A stretch of DNA of 64,000 nucleotides from Bacteroidales bacterium (GTDB lineage Bacteria; Bacteroidota; Bacteroidia; Bacteroidales; BM520): positions 1-64,000 of the forward strand of contig JAEEQW010000003.1 of the NCBI GenBank assembly GCA_016285515.1, in the 5' to 3' direction. Made by a program: the position numbers and the translations under genes. Of the stretch, positions 45,090 through 53,172 are shown in pieces (positions within the stretch are counted from its first letter, which is position 1; the number at the start of each line of letters is the position of its first letter). The notes below the pieces were generated by a model. It saw only the letters and a program-made list of their open reading frames with translations. It did no database searches and was not told where the DNA came from.

Positions 45090-46148
45090 ATGATATTGCC
45101 ACAAAATAACAAACTCCCTATTACTCGTTTTGCTGGGGTTTTCAATAACACAACAGCTACTTACAAATTCTATTGGTTTGTGTCGTTGCTTGATATTGTT
45201 GTGAAAGAACGGAAGACCAAAATCTCTTTTTGGGAAATCATAGCTGGAATGGTGGCGGAGTCATGGTACCCGATTCACTATTTCAAACTTTCATTTGGCA
45301 AATCCGATTCACTTTACGACCAGTCATTGGCACTACAACAAGAGTTGAACATTACGATAGACGCTGACAAAGAAAGAATAAAAAGGTCTTTACTTGATAG
45401 CATTGAAAATGGTCGGGTAAGAAGTTTGTTGCGAGTTTTCACGCTTAATGTTCCGTATCGTTTTTTGTCACCATGGATAACGTATACAACAGATAGAGAG
45501 GTAATAGCTAGTTCACAGCGATATGAAAACAATTGTTTGTACGCGCTCAATGGTGAAACGATTGAACTTAATCCAATATGGAATGATTATTTGATGGAAC
45601 ATTACGGCATTTTACGTGATTTTTCGTTTTGGAATCTGGCCATTTTCCTTCAGAAACGCAATCCAAATGTTCCAGATGTGCCGTCAAAACTCATCAAGCC
45701 GATTCAGCGAGATTCGCTTACCAAACAACGTAAGTTTTGGGATTCATATATCGAAACAGTTGGTTCAATCCGTTGCATATATACAAACAATGTGTTGGTT
45801 GTCAGAGGTTACGATTTGGACCATTTTATTCCATGGAGTTTCGTATCACACAACTTATTATGGAATCTGTTACCAGCTGACTCAAGTATCAATTCATCGA
45901 AAAGCAACAACCTGCCGCCTTTGGATATTTATTTGAAACCATACGCAAAATTGCATCACGAGGCATTAAAAACGCTTTATCCAATGAAACCTAATAACAA
46001 TCTTTTCGAAGATTATCTTACTGTGTATGATTCCGTTCCAGAATTGATTCGACTGTCTGATAATGATTTTTGCAATGTTTTTCAAAAGACTTTTTCACCA
46101 ATGGCGCAGATAGCTGAAAATATGGGGTTTAAATATTGGATACGATGA
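45090..46148 (+). CDS. HNH endonuclease-domain protein
   Basis: A 352-residue protein. The N-terminal ~200 residues are helical and of unknown function (TRFAGVFNNTTATYKFYWFVSLLDIV). The HNH domain is in the C-terminal part: VVRGYDLDHFIPWSFVSHNLLWNLLPADSSINSSKSNNLP has the D-H, the N of WNL and the N/K of a beta-beta-alpha metal finger. It should be a DNA-cutting component of the island. Its stop overlaps the methyltransferase-HIT start as ATGA, so translation is coupled. This protein is not part of canonical two-gene Hachiman. Confidence 0.78.
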   Translation: MILPQNNKLPITRFAGVFNNTTATYKFYWFVSLLDIVVKERKTKISFWEIIAGMVAESWYPIHYFKLSFGKSDSLYDQSLALQQELNITIDADKERIKRSLLDSIENGRVRSLLRVFTLNVPYRFLSPWITYTTDREVIASSQRYENNCLYALNGETIELNPIWNDYLMEHYGILRDFSFWNLAIFLQKRNPNVPDVPSKLIKPIQRDSLTKQRKFWDSYIETVGSIRCIYTNNVLVVRGYDLDHFIPWSFVSHNLLWNLLPADSSINSSKSNNLPPLDIYLKPYAKLHHEALKTLYPMKPNNNLFEDYLTVYDSVPELIRLSDNDFCNVFQKTFSPMAQIAENMGFKYWIR

Positions 46149-47017
46149 AAAGAGTAAAAAACAATCCGCACTTGACAGCAAAGGAGCGCACATCTGTTTC
46201 GTTCCCAACCCGATGGTTCAAACAAAACAATCTTCTGCAAGGTGAGATTTTGGATTTTGGATGCGGCTTTGGCTTTGACACTGACCAGCTAAAAAAAGAA
46301 GGTTTCAATATTGTCGGTTACGACAATTATTATCGCCCTGAATATCCCAAAAAACGCTTTGACACGATTATTTGCAACTATGTCCTAAATGTTTTGGAGC
46401 CCGAGGAACAAGCCGAAGTGCTCATGTCGGTTTCGGAATTGCTAAAACCTACGGGTACGGCATATTTCACAGTCCGCCGTAATTTGAAATATGAAGGATT
46501 TCGCACGCATTTTGTGCATAAAATGCCTACATATCAATGCAATGTTTTGTTACCATACAAAAGCGTGTTTTCAAACGAAAATTGCGAGATTTATGAGTAC
46601 AAACATTACAACCAGTCCGATTTCAAAAGGAACTATAAAATTGTAAAAAATTGTCCATTCTGCAATTTGAATTCAAAAGTAGAGTTGTTGTGCGAAACGG
46701 CAACTGCCGTCGCGTTTTTAGACGGCTATCCTGTGAGCGAAGGACACACTCTAATTATCCCCAAACGCCACGTGGCCAGTTATTTCGACCTTACAACACA
46801 CGAACAACGTGCGTTATGGTTAATGGTAAACCATTGCAAAAAGATATTGGAAAGCCGTTTCCATCCCGATGGTTTCAATATCGGAATCAATGTGAACGAA
46901 GCCGCAGGGCAGAGCGTGTTTCATGTTCATATACACTTGATTCCAAGATATAAAGGAGACGTTGAGAATCCCAAAGGTGGGGTGAGAGGAGTGATTCCGA
47001 TTAAACAAAAGTATTAA
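46145..47017 (+). CDS. SAM methyltransferase fused to a HIT domain
   Basis: A 290-residue two-domain protein. Residues ~30-160: class I methyltransferase with ILDFGCGFGFDTDQLKKEGFNIVGYD (motif I and II) and IICNYVLNVLEPEEQ (motif IV region). Residues ~165-290: HIT domain with the zinc-type CPFC, LDGYPVSEGHTLIIPKRHV and the catalytic histidine triad HVHIHLIPRY. HIT proteins hydrolyse nucleotidyl-phosphoramidates or dinucleoside polyphosphates. The fusion is unusual; it could modify DNA or a nucleotide signal, or protect host DNA from the HNH enzyme. The ORF-track start is a TTG; the ATG at 46145 overlaps the HNH stop. Confidence 0.8.
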   Translation: MKRVKNNPHLTAKERTSVSFPTRWFKQNNLLQGEILDFGCGFGFDTDQLKKEGFNIVGYDNYYRPEYPKKRFDTIICNYVLNVLEPEEQAEVLMSVSELLKPTGTAYFTVRRNLKYEGFRTHFVHKMPTYQCNVLLPYKSVFSNENCEIYEYKHYNQSDFKRNYKIVKNCPFCNLNSKVELLCETATAVAFLDGYPVSEGHTLIIPKRHVASYFDLTTHEQRALWLMVNHCKKILESRFHPDGFNIGINVNEAAGQSVFHVHIHLIPRYKGDVENPKGGVRGVIPIKQKY

Positions 47018-47038
47018 ACTAAATTTGATGAGACTATT

Positions 47039-47935
47039 ATGTTGTTACGTCAAGATATAAATGATGATTTTCTCAATCTTTTCACAAAGATTGTGGAAAA
47101 CGAGCCATTAGATAATGATAACAAATTAAATTTGTTTGTTCTTAAGATTTCTAATAATAGTTTCAATTTAGGCGATTTAACTGAAGAATTGGAGAATGCA
47201 TTGCTGACATATGCACTTTCTCGCCATACATATAATGAATTAGTTGATCAGAAGAAGTTGGGTAACTTGGCTTCAAAAGCAAGGGAAAAGCTTAGAAATG
47301 CCAAAAGTAATGAAGGTGAATTAGGTGAGCTTTTATTGTATTGCCTTTTGGAGTCACACCTTCATGCGCCAAAATTACTAACCAAACTCGAATTAAAAAC
47401 AGCATCAAATGATTATGTAAAGGGGGCTGATGGTGTTCATTTGTTACAAATTGACAAATCGTCATATCAGATAGTTTTTGGCGAATCCAAGTTAAATTCA
47501 GATTTACACAAGGGGATAAAAGACGCATTTGATTCTATAAAAACTATGATGGATAATGATTTGCGAAAAATGCGATATGAGATAAGTCTTGTAAATAGTA
47601 ATATCTTAAAAGAAGTTGTAACTGAAGAATCGGCTGAAATATTGAAAAAACTGTTGATACCAACGGAAAATGACGATAATTTAAACATAGACAATTCCTT
47701 TGGGGTTTTTCTTGGTTTTGATATAGAGATTTCAGATGACGAACGCAAAATGAATCATTCTCAATTCAGAGAGCATATAAATGATAGAGTAAAAACTGCT
47801 GTGAATAACCAAATCCCGACTATCAATAAATTCCTTAATGAGTCAAACTTTTTAGGGTATGATTTTTATTTTTATATAATACCATTTTCAGAGTTGGAGA
47901 GAGTTAGGAAAGATATAATATCACAATTAAAGTAA
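47039..47935 (+). CDS. hamA: HamA-like (DUF1837) Hachiman nuclease subunit
   Basis: A 298-residue protein matching DUF1837/HamA, the effector of the Hachiman anti-phage system. The core block is SNEGELGELLLYCLLESHLHAP followed by KLELKTASNDYVKGADGVHLL and YQIVFGESKLN: a PD-(D/E)xK-like arrangement with E, D and ExK. HamA pairs with HamB and becomes a DNA-degrading nuclease on damage or infection. It follows the methyltransferase-HIT gene by 21 bases and precedes hamB by 6. The DNA here is much more AT-rich than the core genome. Confidence 0.78.
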   Translation: MLLRQDINDDFLNLFTKIVENEPLDNDNKLNLFVLKISNNSFNLGDLTEELENALLTYALSRHTYNELVDQKKLGNLASKAREKLRNAKSNEGELGELLLYCLLESHLHAPKLLTKLELKTASNDYVKGADGVHLLQIDKSSYQIVFGESKLNSDLHKGIKDAFDSIKTMMDNDLRKMRYEISLVNSNILKEVVTEESAEILKKLLIPTENDDNLNIDNSFGVFLGFDIEISDDERKMNHSQFREHINDRVKTAVNNQIPTINKFLNESNFLGYDFYFYIIPFSELERVRKDIISQLK

Positions 47936-47941
47936 CACGAT

Positions 47942-50509
47942 ATGGTTCTTGCTGATGAAATAGCAAAAGAAATAATGAATAATCCATATTTCCACAAGCT
48001 ATATATTAAGTGTATGGAGTATTCTTACAATGAAATGCTTGGAAGTGATAATGGTATTACTTATACGGAAAAAGAATACAAGGATTTGTTAAGGTTTGCG
48101 GAACTTTTGTCAAATTCTTCGGGTTCTCAATCGAGAGGATATGCCTACAGAATAATAACTTATCTTAATTCTACATACAAAGAAGAACCTTATTATCGTA
48201 CAGTTTCTAAGTCCGTGTATTATAATCTTGGTAATTTTCCGGCAGCATATTATTTGATTAATAATGATGGAAATGAATCGGAACTACCATTTGACCGAAT
48301 GATGCAAGTTGAAGCAAAAAAGATCATACAAGAAGTTCCTGATGCGGATGGGGTTTATTTTACAGATACTCAATATCATTTATTCTCAGGATTGAGCGGG
48401 GCGCGTGAATTTAGCTTTTCAGGACCGACATCAATGGGAAAGTCTTTTATTATTAAGGCATTTTTACGTAGAATAATTAATAATAAGCCACCAGAAAACT
48501 TGGTAATAATGGTCCCAACAAGAGCTTTGATTAATCAATTTGCAATCGAAATAAAGCAAGAGTTAGGGAAGCAATTAGACAGAGCAAATTATAAAATTGT
48601 CACAAATTCCAATGTGTCGGAACTTATTCTTGAAAGAAATGTTAGTTTGGTTTTAGTGCTCACTCCCGAGCGTTTAATTAGTTATTTGTCTCAAAATGAA
48701 AACCCATCGATTGGTTTTTTATTTGTGGATGAAGCACATAAAATCGCTCAGGATGATACTCGAAGCGTTACCACTTATGTTTCAATTGAAAAAACATTAA
48801 AGAAGTATCCTACCACTAAACTATATTTTTCTTCTCCTAGTATTTCAAATCCCGAAGTGTTTTTAAAGCTTTTTCGAAAACCAGAACAAAATGTTTTTAA
48901 AACCGCAGAGACCACTGTCGCTCAAAACTTGTTTTTTGCAGATTTGGAAACTAGGGAACTGTCTTATTATTATGAGAATAAGTTCAATAATGTAACAACA
49001 CAAATTCCACAGTGTGTAAACACAGTGAATGACTTTCTTCTCACGTATGGGAGAAATAGTAATCTGATATACTGCAATACGGTTGCTAAAACAATTGAAT
49101 ATGCTACCAACTTCGCGGATTCAATTGACTTAGTTAATAACGAAGAATTGAAAAACAACAAGGCTTTAAGAAAGGCTTCTAGAATAATAAAAGATTACAT
49201 CCACCAAGATTATTATTTGACCGAAATAATAAAGAAAGGAGTTGCATATCATTTTGGTAATATGCCTCAATTAATTCGGAATTTAATAGAAGATTTGTAT
49301 AAGAGAGGGGATATTAAATATATGTTTTGCACTTCTACATTGTTGGAGGGGGTTAATATGCCCACACAAAATTTGTTTATTCTTGACAATAGGAAGTCAA
49401 AAAAGAATTTGAAACCTATAGATTTCTGGAATTTGGCAGGAAGAGCTGGTCGTATGACAAAAGAATTGCAAGGTAATGTTTTTTGCATCAAGCATTCTGA
49501 TTGTGATTGGGCTAATGTTTCGTTTTTTAATACCAAAGAAGTAGAACTTATTCCAACGGTGTTTGATCGGATAAACCATAATTTAAAGAAAATAGAAAAT
49601 CAAATAAAAAACAATGAGATAAAAAGTGGTACGGAAGAAGAAAAGAATATCTTGCGCTATATTGCTAATATTATAAGTATTGATACTATGGAACCTAAAA
49701 CGGGTTACCAAAGTCCTATAATACAGGAATTGATAAGCAATAATAAAGATGAAATTATATCAATAGCACAGAATAAAATCAAGGAGAAAGGCATTAAGAC
49801 CCCTTATACTTTATTGGACTCAAATGAATCTATTGGTATAGACGTTCAAAACAAGGTTTATTCGCAACTAAAAGTAGAACATAAAAACGGGAAAAATATC
49901 AAATTGCATAATGTTGTTGATTACGAATCATGTTTGGCTATACTTGAAAGATTTTATTGTTTATATGATTGGGAAAAGACCAATAAAGAATTGTCTAATA
50001 AGAATAGCATGAAGTATTATGCTTTGTTGATGAATCAATGGATTAATGGAGAAAGCTTAAACCAAATCATTACAGGATCAATTAATCATTATTCATCGAA
50101 ATCGAAGATGATACGATTGTCATATGGGAATGATGAACTTTTTGATAGTAGTAATAAAAAGCATATCAACACGTTGATTAGTAATATAATAAGTGATATA
50201 GAAAGAATATTACGCTTTCAGTTTGAGAAATATTTCAACCATTATTATATGATGTTGAAGTATATAATAGGAGAAGAGAACACTGGAGAGAATTGGGCAA
50301 CTTTGTTGGAATATGGTACGCAAAATAGAATTATTATTGCATTACAAAATTTAGGATTGTCAAGGCATACCGCAAATGTAGTATTCAAAAACTATCGTTA
50401 TGCAATAAGCATCGAGAATGGTAAATTAAAAGAGGTTAATAAGTTACAATTATTAAAACATCTTTCACCAGACACACTAGAATATGAAGAAATACAAGAA
50501 CTATTGTAG
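47942..50509 (+). CDS. hamB: HamB-like DEAD/DEAH helicase (Hachiman)
   Basis: An 855-residue superfamily 2 helicase, Ski2-like. Seen in order: a ~150-residue N-terminal helical region, Walker A SGPTSMGKSF, motif Ia MVPTRALINQF, DEAH box FVDEAHKI, YFSSPSI (motif III place), motif V FCTSTLLEGVNMPTQNLF, motif VI NLAGRAGRM, and a ~350-residue C-terminal extension. HamB senses DNA and controls HamA. Length fits Hachiman helicases. The codon use is strongly AT-biased, like hamA, and marks the cassette as recent. A 193-base gap follows. Confidence 0.8.
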   Translation: MVLADEIAKEIMNNPYFHKLYIKCMEYSYNEMLGSDNGITYTEKEYKDLLRFAELLSNSSGSQSRGYAYRIITYLNSTYKEEPYYRTVSKSVYYNLGNFPAAYYLINNDGNESELPFDRMMQVEAKKIIQEVPDADGVYFTDTQYHLFSGLSGAREFSFSGPTSMGKSFIIKAFLRRIINNKPPENLVIMVPTRALINQFAIEIKQELGKQLDRANYKIVTNSNVSELILERNVSLVLVLTPERLISYLSQNENPSIGFLFVDEAHKIAQDDTRSVTTYVSIEKTLKKYPTTKLYFSSPSISNPEVFLKLFRKPEQNVFKTAETTVAQNLFFADLETRELSYYYENKFNNVTTQIPQCVNTVNDFLLTYGRNSNLIYCNTVAKTIEYATNFADSIDLVNNEELKNNKALRKASRIIKDYIHQDYYLTEIIKKGVAYHFGNMPQLIRNLIEDLYKRGDIKYMFCTSTLLEGVNMPTQNLFILDNRKSKKNLKPIDFWNLAGRAGRMTKELQGNVFCIKHSDCDWANVSFFNTKEVELIPTVFDRINHNLKKIENQIKNNEIKSGTEEEKNILRYIANIISIDTMEPKTGYQSPIIQELISNNKDEIISIAQNKIKEKGIKTPYTLLDSNESIGIDVQNKVYSQLKVEHKNGKNIKLHNVVDYESCLAILERFYCLYDWEKTNKELSNKNSMKYYALLMNQWINGESLNQIITGSINHYSSKSKMIRLSYGNDELFDSSNKKHINTLISNIISDIERILRFQFEKYFNHYYMMLKYIIGEENTGENWATLLEYGTQNRIIIALQNLGLSRHTANVVFKNYRYAISIENGKLKEVNKLQLLKHLSPDTLEYEEIQELL

Positions 50510-50702
50510 TTGTTTCCTTCAACTTTCCCCTGTTCGAGAAAACAAAGTATAGTCCAAAAGAACAATAACTTTTCGAAATCTAGCAGAGGGTGTTATAACT
50601 TCGATGAAATCAACAAACATTTGTTGAGAGTGAAATGGGTAATAGTGATTAAAAGATATAATATAATGTAAATCAGAATATTATAATATTAAGAATCATA
50701 CT
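50510..50702. other. Intergenic DNA with palindromes
   Basis: No gene. It holds a 7-bp perfect inverted repeat CAACAAA/TTTGTTG (50611-50626) and a 14-base palindrome AATATTATAATATT (near 50677-50690) 13 bases before the next ATG. These could be a terminator or an operator for the small membrane protein gene. Confidence 0.45.
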
Positions 50703-51221
50703 ATGAGTTTAGAAGGTTGGCTAGGGATAATAGCCACAATTGTTGTGGCAGTCTTATTCTACTTTTTACAGAAGTTGGATAATAAGAAGAGTAATAATGG
50801 TGATAAAATGGTGGAGGAGAAAAAGTATAATGGGATGAGTCTGAAGGATATAAACTTTGTCGTTCCAACAAAGAGGACGCAATCTACAGGAAAGCCCTGG
50901 AGAAACGCTTTGGTTTTTGAGATACGGGAAGTTTATCATGGATATATGACCACAATAAAATATACCAATGTTGGGAGTTGTGAAGTGAGGAAAGTAAGTG
51001 TAAGTGTGGAGCAAGATACAGATGAAATGGTTTCACTTACTTTAATAAAGAATGAGCACATTTTTCCGATAGAAATGCTTAATGTTGGTGATGGTTTTGA
51101 AATAGAAGTGGAATGTTATTATCCAAAAACGAATAGATATTTTACTATAGAATGGGAAGATAAAGCGGGAAAGCATAGCCAACGAAACTATATTCTACTT
51201 TCAAAAAACTACATTGTATGA
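50703..51221 (+). CDS. Small single-helix membrane protein of the island
   Basis: A 172-residue protein with one N-terminal membrane helix (WLGIIATIVVAVLFYFLQKL) and a soluble, beta-rich remainder (HGYMTTIKYTNVGSCEVRKVSVSVEQDTDEMVSLT). I do not know the family. It is AT-rich like hamAB and lies on the same strand. It could be an accessory part of the Hachiman-type cassette, or cargo caught with it. Its stop overlaps the start of the DndD-like remnant by 8 bases in another frame. Confidence 0.6.
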   Translation: MSLEGWLGIIATIVVAVLFYFLQKLDNKKSNNGDKMVEEKKYNGMSLKDINFVVPTKRTQSTGKPWRNALVFEIREVYHGYMTTIKYTNVGSCEVRKVSVSVEQDTDEMVSLTLIKNEHIFPIEMLNVGDGFEIEVECYYPKTNRYFTIEWEDKAGKHSQRNYILLSKNYIV

Positions 51222-51867
51222 AAAAAAGCCCCTGATGGGCAATTCTTTGGAAGACTATCGCACACAATTCTCAAAGATATCGGAAGACTCTTCTGCTGCA
51301 ATGTATAGCAGAACAAGCCAAGCCATCAGGAAAATACTTGATTCGTTTGTTTTGGCAAAGAAGAAGAACAAAAGAGAGTTTTTGGACCAACTCGAGGAAG
51401 TTACCAATGACTATCTTGCACTCTTGAACAAAGGCGATTTTAGGGGCTATGCGCAAATCATAGAAAAGCCGAATTCAAGTGCTGAAATTATTTTGATAGA
51501 TACGGACGGTTCTCGCATATATAATGCCAATACGGCCTTGAAGACCACTATGTACATGTCGTTGTTGTTCGCGGTCGCCAAATTGACCACCGTCAAGCAC
51601 GAAAACGATTATCCTCTTATCTTCGATGCGCCTACGTCATCGTTTACTGCTGCAAAGGAAAGCGACTTTTTCGGTGTGATTGCTGGAATCAACAAACAAA
51701 CCATCATTGTCACGAAGAGTTTCCTGGTTGAAGACGCCGAAGGAAATTCCACTTTGGACGCTAAGCGCCTAGGTGAGATTGACGCAAAAAAATACCGCAT
51801 CGAAAAAGTTTGTCCTTTTGATGAAAAAGACCTGTCCACCATCCAAACTTATGTTGAACCCATCTAA
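51214..51867 (+). pseudogene. C-terminal remnant of a DndD/SMC-like ATPase
   Basis: A 217-codon frame whose second half, NTALKTTMYMSLLFAVAKLTTVKHENDYPLIFDAPTSSF and QTIIVTKSFL, is the Walker B and D-loop end of a DndD/SMC/RecN-like ATPase. The Walker A half is absent; full proteins of this kind have roughly 600-700 residues. Upstream, the frame is closed by a TAG at 51148 and has only a TTG (51214) or ATG (51235) start. I read it as a truncated gene, cut where the AT-rich cassette ends. It may still be expressed from the ATG. Confidence 0.6.
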
Positions 51868-51877
51868 ATCCAAAACT

Positions 51878-52477
51878 ATGCCAATTACTAGCAACAACAA
51901 ATATCGTGAAGACATTTTTGATGTGTGGGGAAGAAAAACGCCGTCATACGAAAAGCATTATGAAACCGAGGTGATTAAGCCGCTTGCGGATTTTGGCATC
52001 GGAACTAATGCTGTTTCAGATGCAAAGGGCAAAATACTGGGTGCTGCCTACGAGGTGCTTATCATGGCCTATTTCATCGGCTTGTATTCAAAAAGACAAA
52101 AGCCGTTGGGAGAATATGCTGACATAAAGGATTGTGGACAGCCCATACAGTATTGGGGTAATGTTGACTCAAAGAAAGGAAGAAAAGCATACCCCAAACT
52201 TAGGGAATACATGTTTATTTCATTAGTAGCCCGCACTCCCGATATAGATTGGATTGCCCTCGACAAAGGCCAACGGACGGTAAATGAGACCGTGAGTATG
52301 CTGATGATTACGATGGAAGAGTATATCAATTATGGCCTATCGGTATTAGCTGAAAAGATAAAAGAGGATGAGGGCTATTTCTACAACAAGAACTCATTCT
52401 TGGACATCTTCAAAGATTTTACTCGTCCAGAAAAAGAAATGGTAGTGGAAGAAGATGTCCCTGAATCGTTAGATTAG
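51878..52477 (+). CDS. Putative dnd-type locus protein of unknown function
   Basis: A 199-residue soluble protein starting MPITSNNKYREDIFDVWGRKTPSYEKHYETEVIKPLADFG. It contains AAYEVLIMAYFIGLYSKRQKPLGEYADIKDCGQPIQYWG and VARTPDIDWIALDKGQRTVNETVSMLMITMEEYINYGL. I have seen this pattern next to DndD-like ATPases and DUF4007 proteins, sometimes mislabelled as a glycoside hydrolase, but that is recollection and not checked. Here it follows the ATPase remnant after 10 bases. The ATG at 51878 is used; the track start overlaps the remnant. It seems intact. Confidence 0.5.
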   Translation: MPITSNNKYREDIFDVWGRKTPSYEKHYETEVIKPLADFGIGTNAVSDAKGKILGAAYEVLIMAYFIGLYSKRQKPLGEYADIKDCGQPIQYWGNVDSKKGRKAYPKLREYMFISLVARTPDIDWIALDKGQRTVNETVSMLMITMEEYINYGLSVLAEKIKEDEGYFYNKNSFLDIFKDFTRPEKEMVVEEDVPESLD

Positions 52478-52500
52478 TACGAGATAGAATTGTTTCCATA

Positions 52501-52608
52501 TTAAGCCACCATCATCCAGGATGTAAATGACGAGAGCCCTTCAGACAGCCGTCGGAACCAACGGCCATAGGTGTGTTTGTGATCCACGATGTATTCACGT
52601 AACTTCAT
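52501..52608 (-). CDS. Short ORF after the gene fragment (doubtful)
   Basis: A 35-residue frame, MKLREYIVDHKHTYGRW followed by FRRLSEGLSSF and a short tail, on the minus strand. It starts 3 bases after the stop of the 52612 fragment. It is shorter than the ORF-track limit. It could be a remnant of a gene or a leftover downstream frame; I would not count it as a gene without homologs. Confidence 0.25.
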   Translation of the reverse strand: MKLREYIVDHKHTYGRWFRRLSEGLSSFTSWMMVA

Positions 52609-52611
52609 GCG

Positions 52612-52965
52612 CTATTCCTTGCTTTGAAGCAATACCCATAGATTGTCGTCGAAACAGGCATACCTGACGTTTCCATTCAACCAAGCCCTTGAAAGCGAAA
52701 CGCCCTTCTCCGTTTCTATCTTCAACTGTAGATGCCAAAAGCCGTCAGTAGCCGGATGCCCAAAGGGATTGGAGATATATGCAGGTTTGTCGAACTGCGA
52801 GCGTTTGGTGTATTCGTGCATCAGCGTTAGGTAATGTTCTTCAAGCCATTCGTTCAAAGTAAAGTGTCTTACCCTGAAAAAAAGTTGACACTTTTGGGAG
52901 CAATACCGAATGTGGAATGAAACCAAGGGCACGGCAATTGTACAATGAAAAACTCTGATGCGCAC
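52612..52965 (-). pseudogene. Gene fragment truncated by repeat copy B
   Basis: A 117-codon frame. Its first ~34 codons are repeat copy B read backwards; the rest, TLNEWLEEHYLTLMHEYTKRSQFDKPAYISNPFGHPATDGFWHL and beyond, looks like a real protein tail with strand and helix pattern. So an older gene was cut by insertion of the repeat, and the fusion is not original. The family is not recognised. Confidence 0.45.
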
Positions 52966-53101
52966 AAGCCTTCTGTCACCCTCTCACAGAGTGATGGACA
53001 CGGTTCCTGAGCCAGTCGAAGGAACCGTGTCCATCGTGTTTTTGTTCCCTGCAAAACTACTACTTTTTCGTCTTAACTCCTGCTTTCAATTTTTGGGTAC
53101 A
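52866..53101 (+). repeat. Island repeat, copy B (most complete)
   Basis: About 236 bases. The left end is GTCTTACCCTGAAAAAAAG and the right end TTTTTGGGTAC; as an inverted pair, TTACCC..AAAAA resembles the reverse complement of the right end. A 15-bp perfect inverted repeat GATGGACACGGTTCC/GGAACCGTGTCCATC with a 13-base loop lies inside (52993-53035). Copy C repeats its first ~95 bases and copy A its two ends. No transposase gene is present. Confidence 0.65.
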
Positions 53102-53109
53102 TAATAATG

Positions 53110-53172
53110 TTTCTTTGAGTAAGTATGCGGTTGAAGCGAAGGCGGCTTGGTCGGAATAAATTCGATGATGGG
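53110..53172. other. Short leftover between repeat B and the ATPase gene
   Basis: The plus strand carries a frame NNVSLSKYAVEAKAAWSE followed by TAA (stop 53157-53159), with no convincing start. It could be the tail of a gene lost when repeat B was inserted. Nothing else is seen. Confidence 0.25.
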
